A stretch of DNA of 64,000 nt, from the NCBI GenBank assembly GCA_963717695.1, contig CAVQWR010000006.1, positions 62,001 to 126,000 of the forward strand, written 5' to 3'. This DNA comes from CAIWHR01 sp963717695 (lineage in GTDB: Bacteria > Pseudomonadota > Gammaproteobacteria > Burkholderiales > Casimicrobiaceae). The notes below the pieces were generated by a model. The model saw nothing but the letters and a program-made list of their open reading frames with translations. It was not told the DNA's origin and searched no databases. Shown here piece after piece: positions 16,100-27,469 of this stretch. Each line of letters starts with the position of its first letter. Position 1 is the stretch's first letter. A program made the position numbers and the translations under genes.

Positions 16100-18884
16100 T
16101 CATAGATCCTTCTTCAGCAGCTGTTGCGCCTCGGCACGGGCCGGCGACGGGTTGGTTTGTGCAGCGAGTTTTTCGAGCGCGCTCTTCGCGCCCGCCTTGT
16201 CGCCGGACTTCAGCAGCGCCTTGGCGAGATGGAGCTGGATGTCGGCGTCCTGCGGCGCCAGCAGGCTGGCCTTGCGCACCAGCGCGAGCCCCTGCGCGAG
16301 ATCGCCGTGCTGGACGAGGATCCAGCCGTGAGTGTCCATGACGGATGGCTGAAGCGGTGCCAGCGCAGACGCGTGCTCCGCGTATTGAAGCGCCTTCGGG
16401 TCACCAAGCTCATTGAGAGCCCATGCGATGTTGTTGAGAGCCACCGGGTTGTCCGGCTCCACATCGAGGACGGCCTGGAATTGCCGAACTGCCGCACGCA
16501 AGTCGTTGGCGCGGATATATTGCTGGCCCTGGAAGTTGCGCAGCAGCACGTCCTTCGGATGCTCCTTCTGCCAGCGTTGCGCCATGGCGTTTGCCTGCTC
16601 CGGCTTGCCTGCGGCCTGCAGCGCCATGTAGAGCCGCAGACTGAGCACCGGTATCGGTTCGCGCACGAGCCCGTTCTGGTACGCCGTTGCGGCGTCCGCG
16701 AACTTCTTCTGCGCGTTGAGCAGATCGCCCTCGACGGCGAATCCGACTGCGCGGGTCGGGAAACTCCTTCTGCAGCTTGCGCGCGTCGGCGAGCCCCGCC
16801 TCGAACCGACCGGAGGCGGCGTAGACGCCGCCGAGGAGCGACCACGCGGCAATCTGATCGGGCTGCAGCGCGATCGCACGGTGAAGCGTATCGATGGCAC
16901 CGTCGAAGTCCTTCTGCGCTGCCTGGATCGCGGCGAGACGCAGCAGAGGAACCGGATTCTGCGGCTCGAGCTTCGCGGCCTTCGTCAGCGTGTCGAGCGC
17001 CTGGTTGTTGTCCCCCGCGGCTTGCTGCGCGAGCCCCAGCGCCTCCAGGACCTGCGCATTGCCCGGAAACGCAGTTGCGGCTGCCTGCGCGGCGGCGAGC
17101 GCGCCTTTCGCGTCGCGCTGCTGATTCAGGAACGCGATCAGGGCCATCTGGGCCCGGACGGAAGTGGGATTAGCGGAAATCGCGCGATCGATCGCGGCCT
17201 TTACGTCGGCGGGCGGTGCATTCGTCGCGGATAGCAGGCCTGCCAGCGCCAGCAGCGCCTGCTCGTTGCGCGGATCCTTGGCGAGAATCTGCTCGTAGCG
17301 CTTGCGTGCGCCGTCGAAGTCCCGCTGCATGAGATCGAGCCGTGCGAGATTCTGCACGGCGTCCATGAACTTCGGATCGACCTTCAGCGCCTCTTCGAAC
17401 GCCGCGCGCGCCGACTTGAAATCGCGTTGCGACGAGTAGATGACGCCCTTGATGTTCAAGGGGAGCGGGTTCGTGGGCTGCTTCTTTGCGAATGCGTCGG
17501 CGGCGGCGAGGGCCTTGTCGATTTCGTGTCGCTGCAGGTGGGCGCTGATCAGCGCCATGTCCGCGGCCTGCATCGAAGGGTTCGCGAGCGCAATGGTCTC
17601 GAGACTCTTCAGCGCACGCGCCGTATCCTCGCCCGCCGCCATCTGTACCTGGGCGAGCCGGACCTGGCCCTCGACATTGCCCTTGTCGAGCGCGTTTGCC
17701 CGCTCGTAGAACTCGGCGGCTTTCGCCGGGTTGTTCGAGGCGAGGTACACCTCGGCCGCCGTGCGCAGCAGGATCGGATTGTCCGGCGCGCGCTGCAGCG
17801 CGGGCTCGAGGGTCTCGAGGGCCTGACCCGTCCGGCCCGTTCGCAGGTACGTCCCCGCGAGTGCCTGCCGCACGCCGAGGTCGCCGGGCGCCTTGGCGAG
17901 CACGGCACGCAATGACTCTTCGGCCGCGGCATACGAACCCAACCGGTAATCGATGAGGCCGGAGAGGTAGAGCGCGACGACGTAGGTCGGGCGCGACGCT
18001 GAGCGACGCCTGGATGGCGGTCCGTGCCGCGGGCATGTCCCCCTTGTTGAACGCGATCAGTGCCTCGGAGTAGAGGGTGCGCGGATCCTTGGGCGCCGAC
18101 TGCTTCGCCGGCTCCAGGACCGCGCTCGCACGATCAACCTGCCCGCTCGAGGCAAGCATCGACACCAGCACAAAACGCCCGGCGAGCCAGTCGGGCCGGT
18201 TCTGCAGCGCGCGCTCGAGCGTCTTGATGCCTTCATCGCGCTGCCCCTGGGCAATCTGCAGATCGGCCTTCACCGAAAGCGCCTGAAGATCGTCCGGGGC
18301 GTTCGCGAGCGCGGCGTCGACGAGCTTCGTTGCGCCGGGCAGGTCCTTTTCCGCCGACGCGACCTGCGCCAGGGCGACCGTCGCGCGGACGTCGCCCGGC
18401 TTCGCGAGCGAGCGCTGCCTCGATCGCGGCCCGCGCCTTCTGCTTCTCATCGAGGCCGAGACGCGCGAGCCCGAGCGACGTCAGCGCATCGGCCTGCGCT
18501 GCGGGCGTCTGGAGCTTGCGGTCGGCCAATTCTGTCACGACTTTCCGATACTGCCCCTGCTGCAGCAGTGCGCGCGCGAGCAATGGATAGCTTTCGTCGG
18601 CCGAGTACTTGAGATCCAGCGCCTTGCGGACCTCGGTCTCCGCGGCGACCGGATCGCCGGATTCGAGCAGCGATCTGGCGAGCAGAAATCTCGCTTCGGC
18701 GTTGTCCGGCGCCACCTGCAAGCGCGTTCTTGAGCTGGATGATCGCGGCCTTGTAATCGTTCTTCTCGAGATATCCCCGCGCCGACGCGACGAGGGTCGC
18801 GGGGTCGTTGCGGGAGCAGGCGCCGATCGCCAACGCGATCAGGACGACGGCCAACGTGCGGCTGAGATTCCGGAAGGTCACCAT
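16100..18884 (-). CDS. prsT: XrtA/PEP-CTERM system TPR-repeat lipoprotein PrsT (frameshifted)
   Basis: This large TPR protein accompanies exosortase A loci and is thought to help polysaccharide export or assembly. It begins with a lipoprotein signal (LSRTLAVVLIALAIGAC, lipobox Cys) and then carries some twenty TPR units, for example SARGYLEKNDYKAAIIQLKN and QFQAVLDVEPDNPVALNNIA. About 928 codons is close to the family length. The reading frame changes near 18720, 18420, 17985 and 16760, and each part continues the TPR register, so the breaks look like sequencing indels. It lies between prsR and the dehydrogenase gene on one strand. Confidence 0.88.
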
Positions 18885-18929
18885 GAGAGATTTTCCAGTG
18901 GGCAAACGAGAGGTCCGGACACGGCGGCC

Positions 18930-20285
18930 CTACTTCAGGCCGAACCGATGCATGAGATCGTACAGCGTTGGACGGCTGATCCCCAGCAGCTCGGCGGCCT
19001 TGCTGAGGTTGCCGTTGACGCGTCCGAGCACGCTCAGAACGGCATTGCGTTCGGCTTCGTCGCGGACCTGCCGCAGGTTGAGCGCGCCGCCCGCGCTCTC
19101 GCCGCTCGCGATGCCGATGTCGATCGCCTTGATCGTCGGGCCATCGGCCATGATGACCGCGCGCTGGATGACGTTCTCGAGCTCGCGAACGTTGCCCGGC
19201 CAGGCGTGCGCCTCGATGGCGTCGAGCGCGTCCGGAAGCAGCGTCATCGCACCGCGCCGCTGATCGGCCGCGAACCGGCGCATGAGCGCGTGCGCCAGCA
19301 GCGTCGCATCTCCCTTGCGCGCGCGCAGCGGCGGGATTTCGACGACGATCTCGGCCAGCCGGTAATAGAGATCCTCGCGGAATTTTCCGGCGACGATGTG
19401 ATCCTTGAGGCTCTGGTGCGTCGCGCACACGATGCGCACGTCGACCGGGATCTCCTGCCGGCCGCCGACCCGCTCGATGACCCGCTCCTGCAGAAAGCGG
19501 AGCAGCTTCGCCTGCAGCGACACCGGCAGGTCGCCGATCTCGTCGAGGAAAAGCGTGCCGCCGTTGGCCATCTCGATCTTGCCGATCGTCTGTTTCGCCG
19601 CGCCCGTGTACGCGCCCTTCTCGTAGCCGAAGAGCTCGCTCTCGAGCAGCGTTTCCGGGATTGCCGCGCAATTGATGGCGACGAAGCGCTGGCCCTGGCG
19701 CGGCGACAGGTCGTGCAGCGCCCGCGCAAAAAGCTCCTTGCCCGTCCCGGATTCGCCGAGGATCAGGACGCTCGCCGACGTGGGCGCGACCTTTTCGATC
19801 ATCCGGCAGATCCGCTGCATCTCGGGATCGCGCGTGATGATTCCGGACATCGCGGGCGACTGCTGGGCGGCCTGCAGCCGCCGGTTCTCCTCCTGCAGCT
19901 CGTGGACGCGAAACGCCCGCTCGATCGTCCACGTGAGAATTTCCGGCTCGAACGGCTTGGTGCAGAAGTCGTGGGCGCCGAGCGCGATCGCCTTCAGCGC
20001 ATTCGCGCGGTCGTTCTGCCCGGTGAGCACGATCACCTTCGTGTCCGGCGCGAGCGAATGGATTTCGTCGAGCAGCGCCAGACCTTCGCTGGGGTCGTCC
20101 GGGCCGGGGCGGAAGCCCGAGATCCATGGTCACGACGGCCGGCTCGTAAGCGGCGCAGTTGCGCGATCGCGGACTCGCGGTCGCTCGGCGACGATCGTCT
20201 CGTATGCGTCGAACGCCCAGCGCATCTGCTTCTGCAGCGCGGGATCGTCCTCGACGATGAGCAGGGGCTTGCGTGTTTCATTCAT
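18930..20285 (-). CDS. prsR: PEP-CTERM-box response regulator PrsR, sigma-54 dependent (frameshifted in receiver domain)
   Basis: This NtrC-type activator has a receiver domain (KPLLIVEDDPALQKQMRWAF at the N-terminus), an AAA+ sigma-54 interaction domain (Walker A GESGTGKE, the GAYTGA loop that contacts sigma-54, LFLDEIGDLP) and a Fis-type helix-turn-helix (NLSKAAELLGISRPTLYDLM). The start ATG 20285 follows from MNETRKP. The receiver is split by frame changes near 20185 and 20125; the part from 20036 down is intact. It pairs with PrsK and is the natural candidate to act at the two sigma-54 promoters of the PEP-CTERM genes at 6952-7321. Confidence 0.92.
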
Positions 20286-20395
20286 TGCTGCACTCCGCGC
20301 TGGACGATGCTTCGCGGCGAGCACTGGCCGCGGACGGAGTATCCACGAATCGCGGCCTTGCGGGCGGCGTCCGGCGGCGCTCACGCCGACTTCTT

Positions 20396-22509
20396 TCAAC
20401 GTCGCCGAGTGCGGCGCACCGGCATCGCCCGGCGCGGCAGCAGGACGCGCACGCGCGTGCCGACGCCCGGGGTGCTGTCGATCAGGATCTGTCCCCCGAG
20501 ACCGGCCACGTATTGCGAGCTCTCGTAGACGCCGATGCCCATGCCCGCCGATTTGGTCGTCTCGAAAGGCTTGAACAGCCGGTCGCGCATGAACTCCGGC
20601 ACTCATGCCGATGCCCGTATCCGCGATCTCCAGCTCGGCGCAGGCGGCCGTCGCGGAGACAGGCGAACGGTGACGCGGCCCTGCGTTGCCGTCGCGTCGA
20701 TGCGCATTCTGGACCAGGTGGCCGATGACGTGATCGAGCCGGTCTTCGTGTCCGATCGCGCACACGCCCGGCGTGAGCTCGAGCGTCGATCGCGCGCGCC
20801 GGATCCCGCCTTTGCGGCGCAGATGCGCTGCACGATCGCGCCGAGATCGGTCGAGCCGTGCATTCTCGACGGGCGTCGTGCCGGCGCGCAACTGCAGCAT
20901 GAGCGTGTTCATCCGCCCGACGACGTGCTCGACGGTCGCCAGCATGTCGCGCTGGAACTCGGGATTGTCCGGCATGGCGCTCGGCGTTCTTGAGCATGAG
21001 GGTGAGCTGCGCGACCAGGTTCTTGAGGTCGTGGACGACGAATGCCGACATCCGGTTGAACGCGTCGAACTTGCGCGCCTCGAGCAGCGCTTCGCTCGCG
21101 CGGATCTGGCCGAGGTAGCTCGCCGCCTGCCGGCTCGCCGTCTTCAGCAGGTCGCGGACCTCCCAGTTGACGTCGAGCGCGGTCCTCGGCTTCGTCAGCA
21201 GCACGAATCCGACCAGTTCGCCGGCCGACGGCAGCGGGACGACGAGCCACGCCGCCGGAATCGTGGCGATCCAGTCGGGCATCGCGAGTCCTTCGTAGCG
21301 CTTCGGGTCCGCCGCGTACTCGCCGAGGTCGATCGACCCATCCCGTCCGCTCGAGGATAGCGCGGCGATCGCACCATCCGCCGGTTCCGCCGCGTCGATG
21401 GCCGGCCACGTTGAGCCGCGACACCGGGCGAAAATCCATGTTCTCCGTCTTGAGCCAGAGCGCGCCGCCGGGGCTTTCGACGAGGTCGGCGAGCGCCTTG
21501 ATGCACTGCTCCTGCACGCGCGGCACCGAGCTCTCCGCCGACAGCGTGCGGGTGAAGCGAAGCCATTCTTCGCGGTAGTCGTAGCGATAGGAAAAGAAAT
21601 GCTTGCTGACGAATACCTGGAGCTTCGAGCGGAACCTGCCCGACGAGACTGCCAGCGCCGCCGAGCAGCGACGCGCGAACAGCAGCTCGATCTGCAGCGC
21701 CCTGCCCCAGTCGCCGCCGAAGTAGCGAACGAAATAGCCGGCGCCGGCGATCGCGAGCAGGAATGCGCCCGAAACGAGCAGCGCAGTCGAGTGGAACACG
21801 ACGCTGCGCGACAGGTGCATGTCGATCGTCCAGCCGGTGTTCCGCGCGGTCGAGACCGCGATGAACGGAATGACCAGCAGGTTGGCGGCCCCGCGCGCGA
21901 CCCAGAGGTCGGGGTCGGGACGCCGCATAGAGCATCGCGTCGGCGTAGAGGACAAGGTCGAACGCAAAGATGCCCCGCGAGCCCGACGCACAGCGGCTTG
22001 ATGCTCCAGCGCGCGTCGGGAGGCGCCCGGCGCAGCAGCTGCTCGATGAGGATCAGGCCGACGACGGCGAGGCCGAGCCGCAGCGCCGAACTCGACGGTG
22101 CGCGCGTGCACGACCGCCGATCTCGTCCACGGGATTCTCGTTCGCAAAGAGCACGCTTGCGACCAGCGCGACGACGACGATGCGCCGTCGCGACCGCGGG
22201 CAGCCAACGGCGGGCGGCCGAGTCGCCGCGTGGCGCGTCGAGCAGAAGGCTCGCGAGAAACGCGAACCAGGTCGCATATCGCAGCGCGTCGAAGACGTTC
22301 GCCGCGAGCCAGACCACGTGAGCCGGCATGACCGCGACGCACATGCCCGCGGCGGCCCAGAGCGCGGTCGCAACGATGGCGAGGATCAGCAGCGCGCCGC
22401 GCGCATTGCGGCGCCAGCCGACGGCCAGCCGGACCGCGAACGCGAGGAAGCCGGCCGCGGCCAGACCATAGCTCCAGAGCACGGCAGTGGCGAAGACACT
22501 TCCGGTCAC
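20396..22509 (-). CDS. prsK: XrtA/PEP-CTERM system histidine kinase PrsK (many frameshifts)
   Basis: The N-terminus has a series of hydrophobic helices (SYGLAAAGFLAFAVRLAVGW, LLILAIVATALWAAAGMCVA and others), then a GAF-like segment, the phosphoacceptor region AFVVHDLKNLVAQLTLMLKN near 21030, and an HATPase domain ending in LFKPFETTKSAGMGIGVYES (20560-20500). The HDLKN phosphoacceptor box and the GMGIGVYES G-box are hallmarks of this kinase family. At least eight frame changes occur (about 22180, 22100, 21985, 21930, 21400, 20975, 20715, 20605). The gene lies just upstream of prsR, which it presumably phosphorylates. Confidence 0.85.
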
Positions 22510-22701
22510 GATGTTGGCTCGATGAAGACACGCAAAGTGCAGACTTTCGCACGGCCCGGACAGGCTGGGAACCCCGGGCCCGAGTCAGTCACGCGCGCCG
22601 GTGATTCGTCGCGGGCTCGGGCCGAGTCCCGGCGCGGCCGTCGGGAACGACGGGCGACTCGACCGGTCCGCCGGGGCCGCAGGCGGCGCGCAGTTGCCTG
22701 T

Positions 22702-24084
22702 CTAGCGAGCCCCCTCGCCCAGCAGCACGACGCGAACGGTCTCGAGGAGGATGAGAAGGTCGAGAAAGATCGTGTGGTTCTTGACGTAATAGAGGTCGTA
22801 TTCGAGCTTCCTCATCGACTGCTCGACGTTCGCGCCGTAGGAGTATCGCACCTGCGCCCAGCCGGTGATCCCGGGCTTCACGCTGTGGCGAACCCCGTAG
22901 AACGGAATCTGCTCGGTCAGCATCTTGACGAACACCGGCCGCTCGGGGCGCGGACCGACCATGCTCATGTCGCCCTTGAGGACGTTGATGAGCTGCGGCA
23001 ATTCGTCGATCCGGCTGCGCCGGATGAAGCGGCCGAGCGCGGTCACCCGCGCGTCATTCGGCGCCGCCCATGCGGGGCGCCCGTCGCCCTCGGCGTCCTT
23101 GCGCATGCTGCGGAACTTGAGCATCGTGTAGGAAACGCCGCGATGACCGACGCGCTCCTGCCGATAGATGAGCGGAAAGCCGCTTTCGAGCGCGATCAGC
23201 AGCGCCACGATCGCCATGATGGGCAGCACGGCGATCAGCAGCACGCCCGCGGCGATGACGTCGAACGCCCGCTTCACGAAGCTGCGCAGCCACGACTGGC
23301 GAAAACCGTTGCCATAGATGAGCCAGCTCGCCTTCAGCGACTCGATGGGGATGTGGCCGTGGACGCGCTCGAAGAATCGCGCGAGATCGGTGACCTGAAC
23401 GCCGTTCAGGCGGCACTCCAGCAGCGACCGCAGCGGCAGCACGCCGCCGCGCTGCTGGCGCACCGCGACGATGATTTCCTTGATGTCCAGTCGTGCCACC
23501 GTGTCTTCGAGGGTTCCGACGTGCGCGATGACGCGCTGCGGCGAAACGGTGGTCTCCTGCACCTTTTCCAGCGCATAGAAGCCGACGAGCTCAAGATTGG
23601 GATGCTCTGCCGCGGTGAGCGACGCCTCGACGACGCGCGCCTCCGGCCCCGTTCCCAGCACCAGCACCCGATGCGGAAGCAGCGTCCGGATGAGCGGCGA
23701 CACGATGACGTGCCGAACGAAGATCAGGCCGATGAACGCGAGCAGAACGACTTCGTCGAGCACGTCCTGGAAGCGCTGGCCCTCGGGGAGAAGACGCGCC
23801 GCCAGATAGGCGATCGGCACGCCGATCAGCATCGCGAGGAACATCCGCGCGACGTTCTCGCGAAATGCGAGCCGGGTGTCACGCCGATACAGTCCGAACG
23901 CGCCGTTCAGCACGACCACCAGCGTCGCGAACGCGCACGCCGGCATCAGCGCACTGCGCGGGGAATTGGGGAAGGTGCCGGTGAAATGCACCGCGAGGAC
24001 GACGACGAGCACGAGCCACGACGCATCCGCGAACAGCTGGAATAACGTCGCAACGGCGAAATTGCGCTGGAAAAGGCCGGTCAC
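22702..24084 (-). CDS. XrtA-type undecaprenyl-phosphate sugar phosphotransferase (priming transferase)
   Basis: This polyprenyl glycosylphosphotransferase starts the repeat unit by moving a sugar-1-phosphate to undecaprenyl phosphate. Four N-terminal membrane helices are followed by a nucleotide-binding-like domain (RVLVLGTGPEARVVEASL) and the C-terminal sugar transferase domain: KRAFDVIAAGVLLIAVLPIM, RQERVGHRGVSYTMLKFRSM, RRSRIDELPQLINVLKGDMS, VGPRPERPVFV, VKPGITGWAQVRYSYG. The start chosen is GTG 24084 with GGGGAC five bases upstream, giving 460 aa; an in-frame ATG at 24192 is an alternative. The frame is intact. The pattern fits the exosortase-A-associated subfamily. Confidence 0.9.
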   Translation of the reverse strand: MTGLFQRNFAVATLFQLFADASWLVLVVVLAVHFTGTFPNSPRSALMPACAFATLVVVLNGAFGLYRRDTRLAFRENVARMFLAMLIGVPIAYLAARLLPEGQRFQDVLDEVVLLAFIGLIFVRHVIVSPLIRTLLPHRVLVLGTGPEARVVEASLTAAEHPNLELVGFYALEKVQETTVSPQRVIAHVGTLEDTVARLDIKEIIVAVRQQRGGVLPLRSLLECRLNGVQVTDLARFFERVHGHIPIESLKASWLIYGNGFRQSWLRSFVKRAFDVIAAGVLLIAVLPIMAIVALLIALESGFPLIYRQERVGHRGVSYTMLKFRSMRKDAEGDGRPAWAAPNDARVTALGRFIRRSRIDELPQLINVLKGDMSMVGPRPERPVFVKMLTEQIPFYGVRHSVKPGITGWAQVRYSYGANVEQSMRKLEYDLYYVKNHTIFLDLLILLETVRVVLLGEGAR

Positions 24085-24735
24085 GCGGTCCCCATCAGCT
24101 CGTCGCCGCCGTGTCGTCCGGCAAACAGCGCGCACCGTGCGACCAGGTCTGCCCCCCGACCAATCGGCACCGTGCCGGCGTTCTGCTTGCATCCCGCTGA
24201 TCGATTCGTGCGTGCATGGCACCGTGTCCCCGTTCACCTCACGGCATCGCGCGAGTTCCTGCAAATGAAATAGCTTCGGCTCAACGAATCCTATACGGGA
24301 ATGTGTGCCGGCTGACAATATGCAAAATTTACAATCCGGCTCGGATTTCAGGCAACAGAATCTCCGTGGCCGATTGTCGCACGTTCCTGGCGCGCATCGC
24401 ATAGCGCAGACAAGCTGTACGCTACGTGTTTTTTTGACATCCACAGATTGAATTCTACTGGCGGCGCGACCCGGAAACACGTGAATATTCACGCCCTAAT
24501 CGCTTTGCCGGGGCACATACGGCCCCGCGAGCCATGCTATGCCGTTGCCATGACTCCTCGACGATGGAGTGACCGCACCCAAGCATGCGAGCGCCCGGCA
24601 GACTTCGGCAACATCGTTGGTCGGATGGCGACAAGCGTCCGTCGGGCCGGGCGACCGTGATGTCCGCGGCCGATTCAGGCGCAGCCCGCTGTCCGCGCTG
24701 GGCCCGGTCTGGTCCCGGCACAGGTCCGGGCAAGA
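24085..24735. other. Intergenic region upstream of the priming transferase
   Basis: The 651 bp contain a good minus-strand sigma-70 promoter at 24290-24318 and a leader of about 200 bases to the GTG start. I see no convincing gene. The open frames here, including the upward extension of the transferase frame, lack signals of coding. Confidence 0.5.
24290..24318 (-). promoter_or_regulatory. Sigma-70 promoter for the priming transferase
   Basis: On the minus strand TTGTCA (24318-24313) and TATAGG (24295-24290) are separated by exactly 17 bases. Transcription would begin near 24282. No sigma-54 element was found here. Confidence 0.65.
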
Positions 24736-27386
24736 CTAGCCCGCTCGCGCCGTTTTGTTGCGGCCGACGCTGTCTGGCAACGCGAGGCTCGCGAGGAGAA
24801 CAGATAAAAGAGGAAGCGCCAGTCGAGGAACGTCGAGCAGGCTGTCGAATGCCCCAACCATCAGGAAGCCAACCAGTGCGGCCGCCAGAAACGGCGCTGC
24901 GGGATGTCTGGCGCGCGACCACCAATCAGCCGCGCAAGAGCGGAGCCAATCAGCAGTGCCAGGCTGAGGACTCCCAAGAGGCCCTGATCGAACAGAACGT
25001 TGAGGCCGATGTTCTTGATGTGCCATGGCAGATGAAGGCGGTCGCTCGTGAAGAACCAGCGACGCATCCCTTCCGGTGAAATCCCCGTTAACGAGGACGT
25101 CTCGGCCGTCCGGTCCAAGAAGGCTCACCTCGATGATCTCCACGTGACGTCCCGGACTCTCGACCGCCATCGAAAAGAACACAAGGCGTGGCGCGTACCA
25201 GGGACCGCCGGAGAGACGCATGCCGTCGAGACTGACAACATTGCGTTGCACAGCCGCGCCGGTCGTGCAACGATCAGCTTTCCGATCGCGCAGCCCTCAT
25301 CGTAAAGAAGGTGCTCCTCACAGATTTCGACATGCAGCTCGGCAGTTCGGGTGCCCGCACTTCCACGACGACGGAATATCGGCCGCCCGGCATGATCGGA
25401 TACGCGCTGAGAAACCCGCAGAAGCTCGCCGAAGCCGGCGTCACGCCTGGGACCGAACAGCACCAGGACGGCATTTCGTCCCGCTCTTCAATCCGATAGC
25501 TCCCGGGAAAATCTCGATCGCGGCGTTGAAATAATAGCTTTGCGGAAACCGCCCGAGCCCCTTGCCCAACAGCCAGTCGGCGGTCGTATCGAGCATAGCG
25601 ATGCCGTCACGCCAATGCTGCATGTCGCCCTCCGAGGTCGCGTTCGCTCGTAACGAAGCGACCGCCCATGTAAGCGCCACCGCCGAATACAGCCACCGTG
25701 ATCGCCACCAGGGCATCGCGGCAACGCGATGCGGCTTTGCACTCGAAGGTCGTCCGACCAGAGCGCCTCAGCGCCGGGAATTCCAGATCGTCGAGTGCGA
25801 GCAGCAGAAGCAGGACGATCGACGTGTCGTACATCGCGCTGAGCGCCGCCCCAGCCAGTCGCGACGATTGCCGCCGCGACGATCGGCCCATACGTACGCA
25901 GCGATCGCCACGAGCGGTCGCCCCGGCGCGAGTCGGCGTCGCTGTTCCCACAGCAGGCCGGCGCAGAACGCGAACGCGGCGCGAAGACACGTAATTGCCC
26001 TTTGGCACCAGCGCGCCGCAAGTCCGCCTGCGGCGCCTGGCGAGGCACCCAAGCGCGAGCGCGGCAATCCAGGTCCCCACCGAAACCCGGCGGACCGGGA
26101 GCGAAGCGTCAACATCAGCATCGCGACCCCGAGCACCGCCAGCAGCGCGCGATACTCCGCCTGAGCGAAACACGATATAAGCCGCGGCTGCGAATCGTCG
26201 AGCCAGGCCACATGTCTTCGGCGAAGCGCTCGCTGCGGATGACACGGACAAAGTCCGCCGTTGCATGAGGACGAGCAGCGTCAGCAATCCCATCGAAACC
26301 GGAAGTGGCGAGATAGACGCCGCGCGAAAACGTCGCGAGGCATGCGTATCCGGCGAGCAGCGCCAGACCGCCGGCCAACGCCCAGCGCGACGGCGCGGTC
26401 CGGTGAAACAATTGCCAGGCGGCGAAAGGCGGGTCAGTACCAGAAACCCGTCCAGCGCGGCACCGCCAACGTGCATCTCCCAGAACAGGGCCGTGGCCGC
26501 GATAGTCGGCAGAGAAATTCAGCAAGCCCGGAAATGCAAGTCGCTCCCAGACCAGGATCGCAATGCGATCCGCTAGGCCCAACCCGCGGCCAGCCCCGCC
26601 AACAGAGTCCAGCGCGCGCGAGCCGGACCGCCGGAGTTCGATCTGCAGGAGAGAGGAACATCAAGCAGCGCAAATGCGAAGCTCTTGGCAATCCGCAGAG
26701 CTGTTGATGGCGTCATCGTAGCCATCGAACCAGCCAAACTCTGCCGTGGCGGCGCCGGCAATTCCGCGATACAGGGCGATGAGGATCGAGAAGGTGAAAA
26801 GGGCGATCAATCCCCATGTGAACCCCGACAATCGAGTATTCGGCGCCCACGCCGTCGTCGGGCCGTCCGACCCATCGCCTTCGACAGCGTCAGTCGCGCT
26901 GACCGGCGTGGAGGTCTGAGCCGCCTCCCCTGCATTGGCCGATCTGGGCCGGATTTCAGCCGCGGTCCGCTGCGGCTGCGCCTCTGTTGTGCTCGAGCGG
27001 CGGAAATCCGTCCGACGACTTGGGGCAGCGTGGCTCGAGGAATTCGCGGTCCGGTTTCGGTCGCCAGCATTGGCCGCGCCACGCCGCCCGATGGCCAATG
27101 CGGCGTAACTTCCGGCCGCCGCCGCAAGGATGGCAATATCGAATTCCTCGAAGGCAATCCATCCGGTCCAGGGCGCGAAACCAATGACCGGCAACACAGC
27201 AGGCAGCGCAAATAACCAGATCTCGGGGCGAAAAAACGAGGCCACACAGGAATGCCGCGAATGCGGCCAGCGCCATCGCGGGAGCCAGCGGATAGTGGCA
27301 CGCTAGGAAAACGCCCCGATCGACAGGCACCCAAGCGCAACTGCGGCCAGCGCGGGTCGAGGATTCCATATCGCAGCGGTACGCAT
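24736..27386 (-). CDS. O-antigen ligase/polymerase-like membrane protein (many frameshifts)
   Basis: Hydrophobic helices run through several frames: EIWLFALPAVLPVIGFAPWT and GLIALFTFSILIALYRGIAG near the N-terminus, ATFSRGVYLAT in the middle (a motif typical of Wzy/WaaL proteins), and NIGLNVLFDQGLLGVLSLAL near the C-terminus. Just before the last helices is a soluble stretch with VNGDFTGIS, EGMRRWFFTSDRLHLPWHIK and a jelly-roll-like region. About 880 codons is long for the family. Frame changes occur near 27310, 27250, 26690, 26580, 26470, 26270, 25480 and 25110 among others. It may be the repeat-unit polymerase of the locus; the assignment is to superfamily only. Confidence 0.6.
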
Positions 27387-27469
27387 CGGCGATCAATTTC
27401 CAATGACCGTACGGCCAAACACCATCATCAATTCGATCGGGCCGTGGCGAAGCAGATGTGCGGTCCGGG

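Noticed and set aside
24500..24560. A second riboswitch-like stretch with GGGGCC and GGCAAAGCG on the minus strand
   Set aside because: Only the fragment GGCAAAG recalls GEMM-type motifs. The tetraloop hairpin, the second core block and a closing helix are missing.
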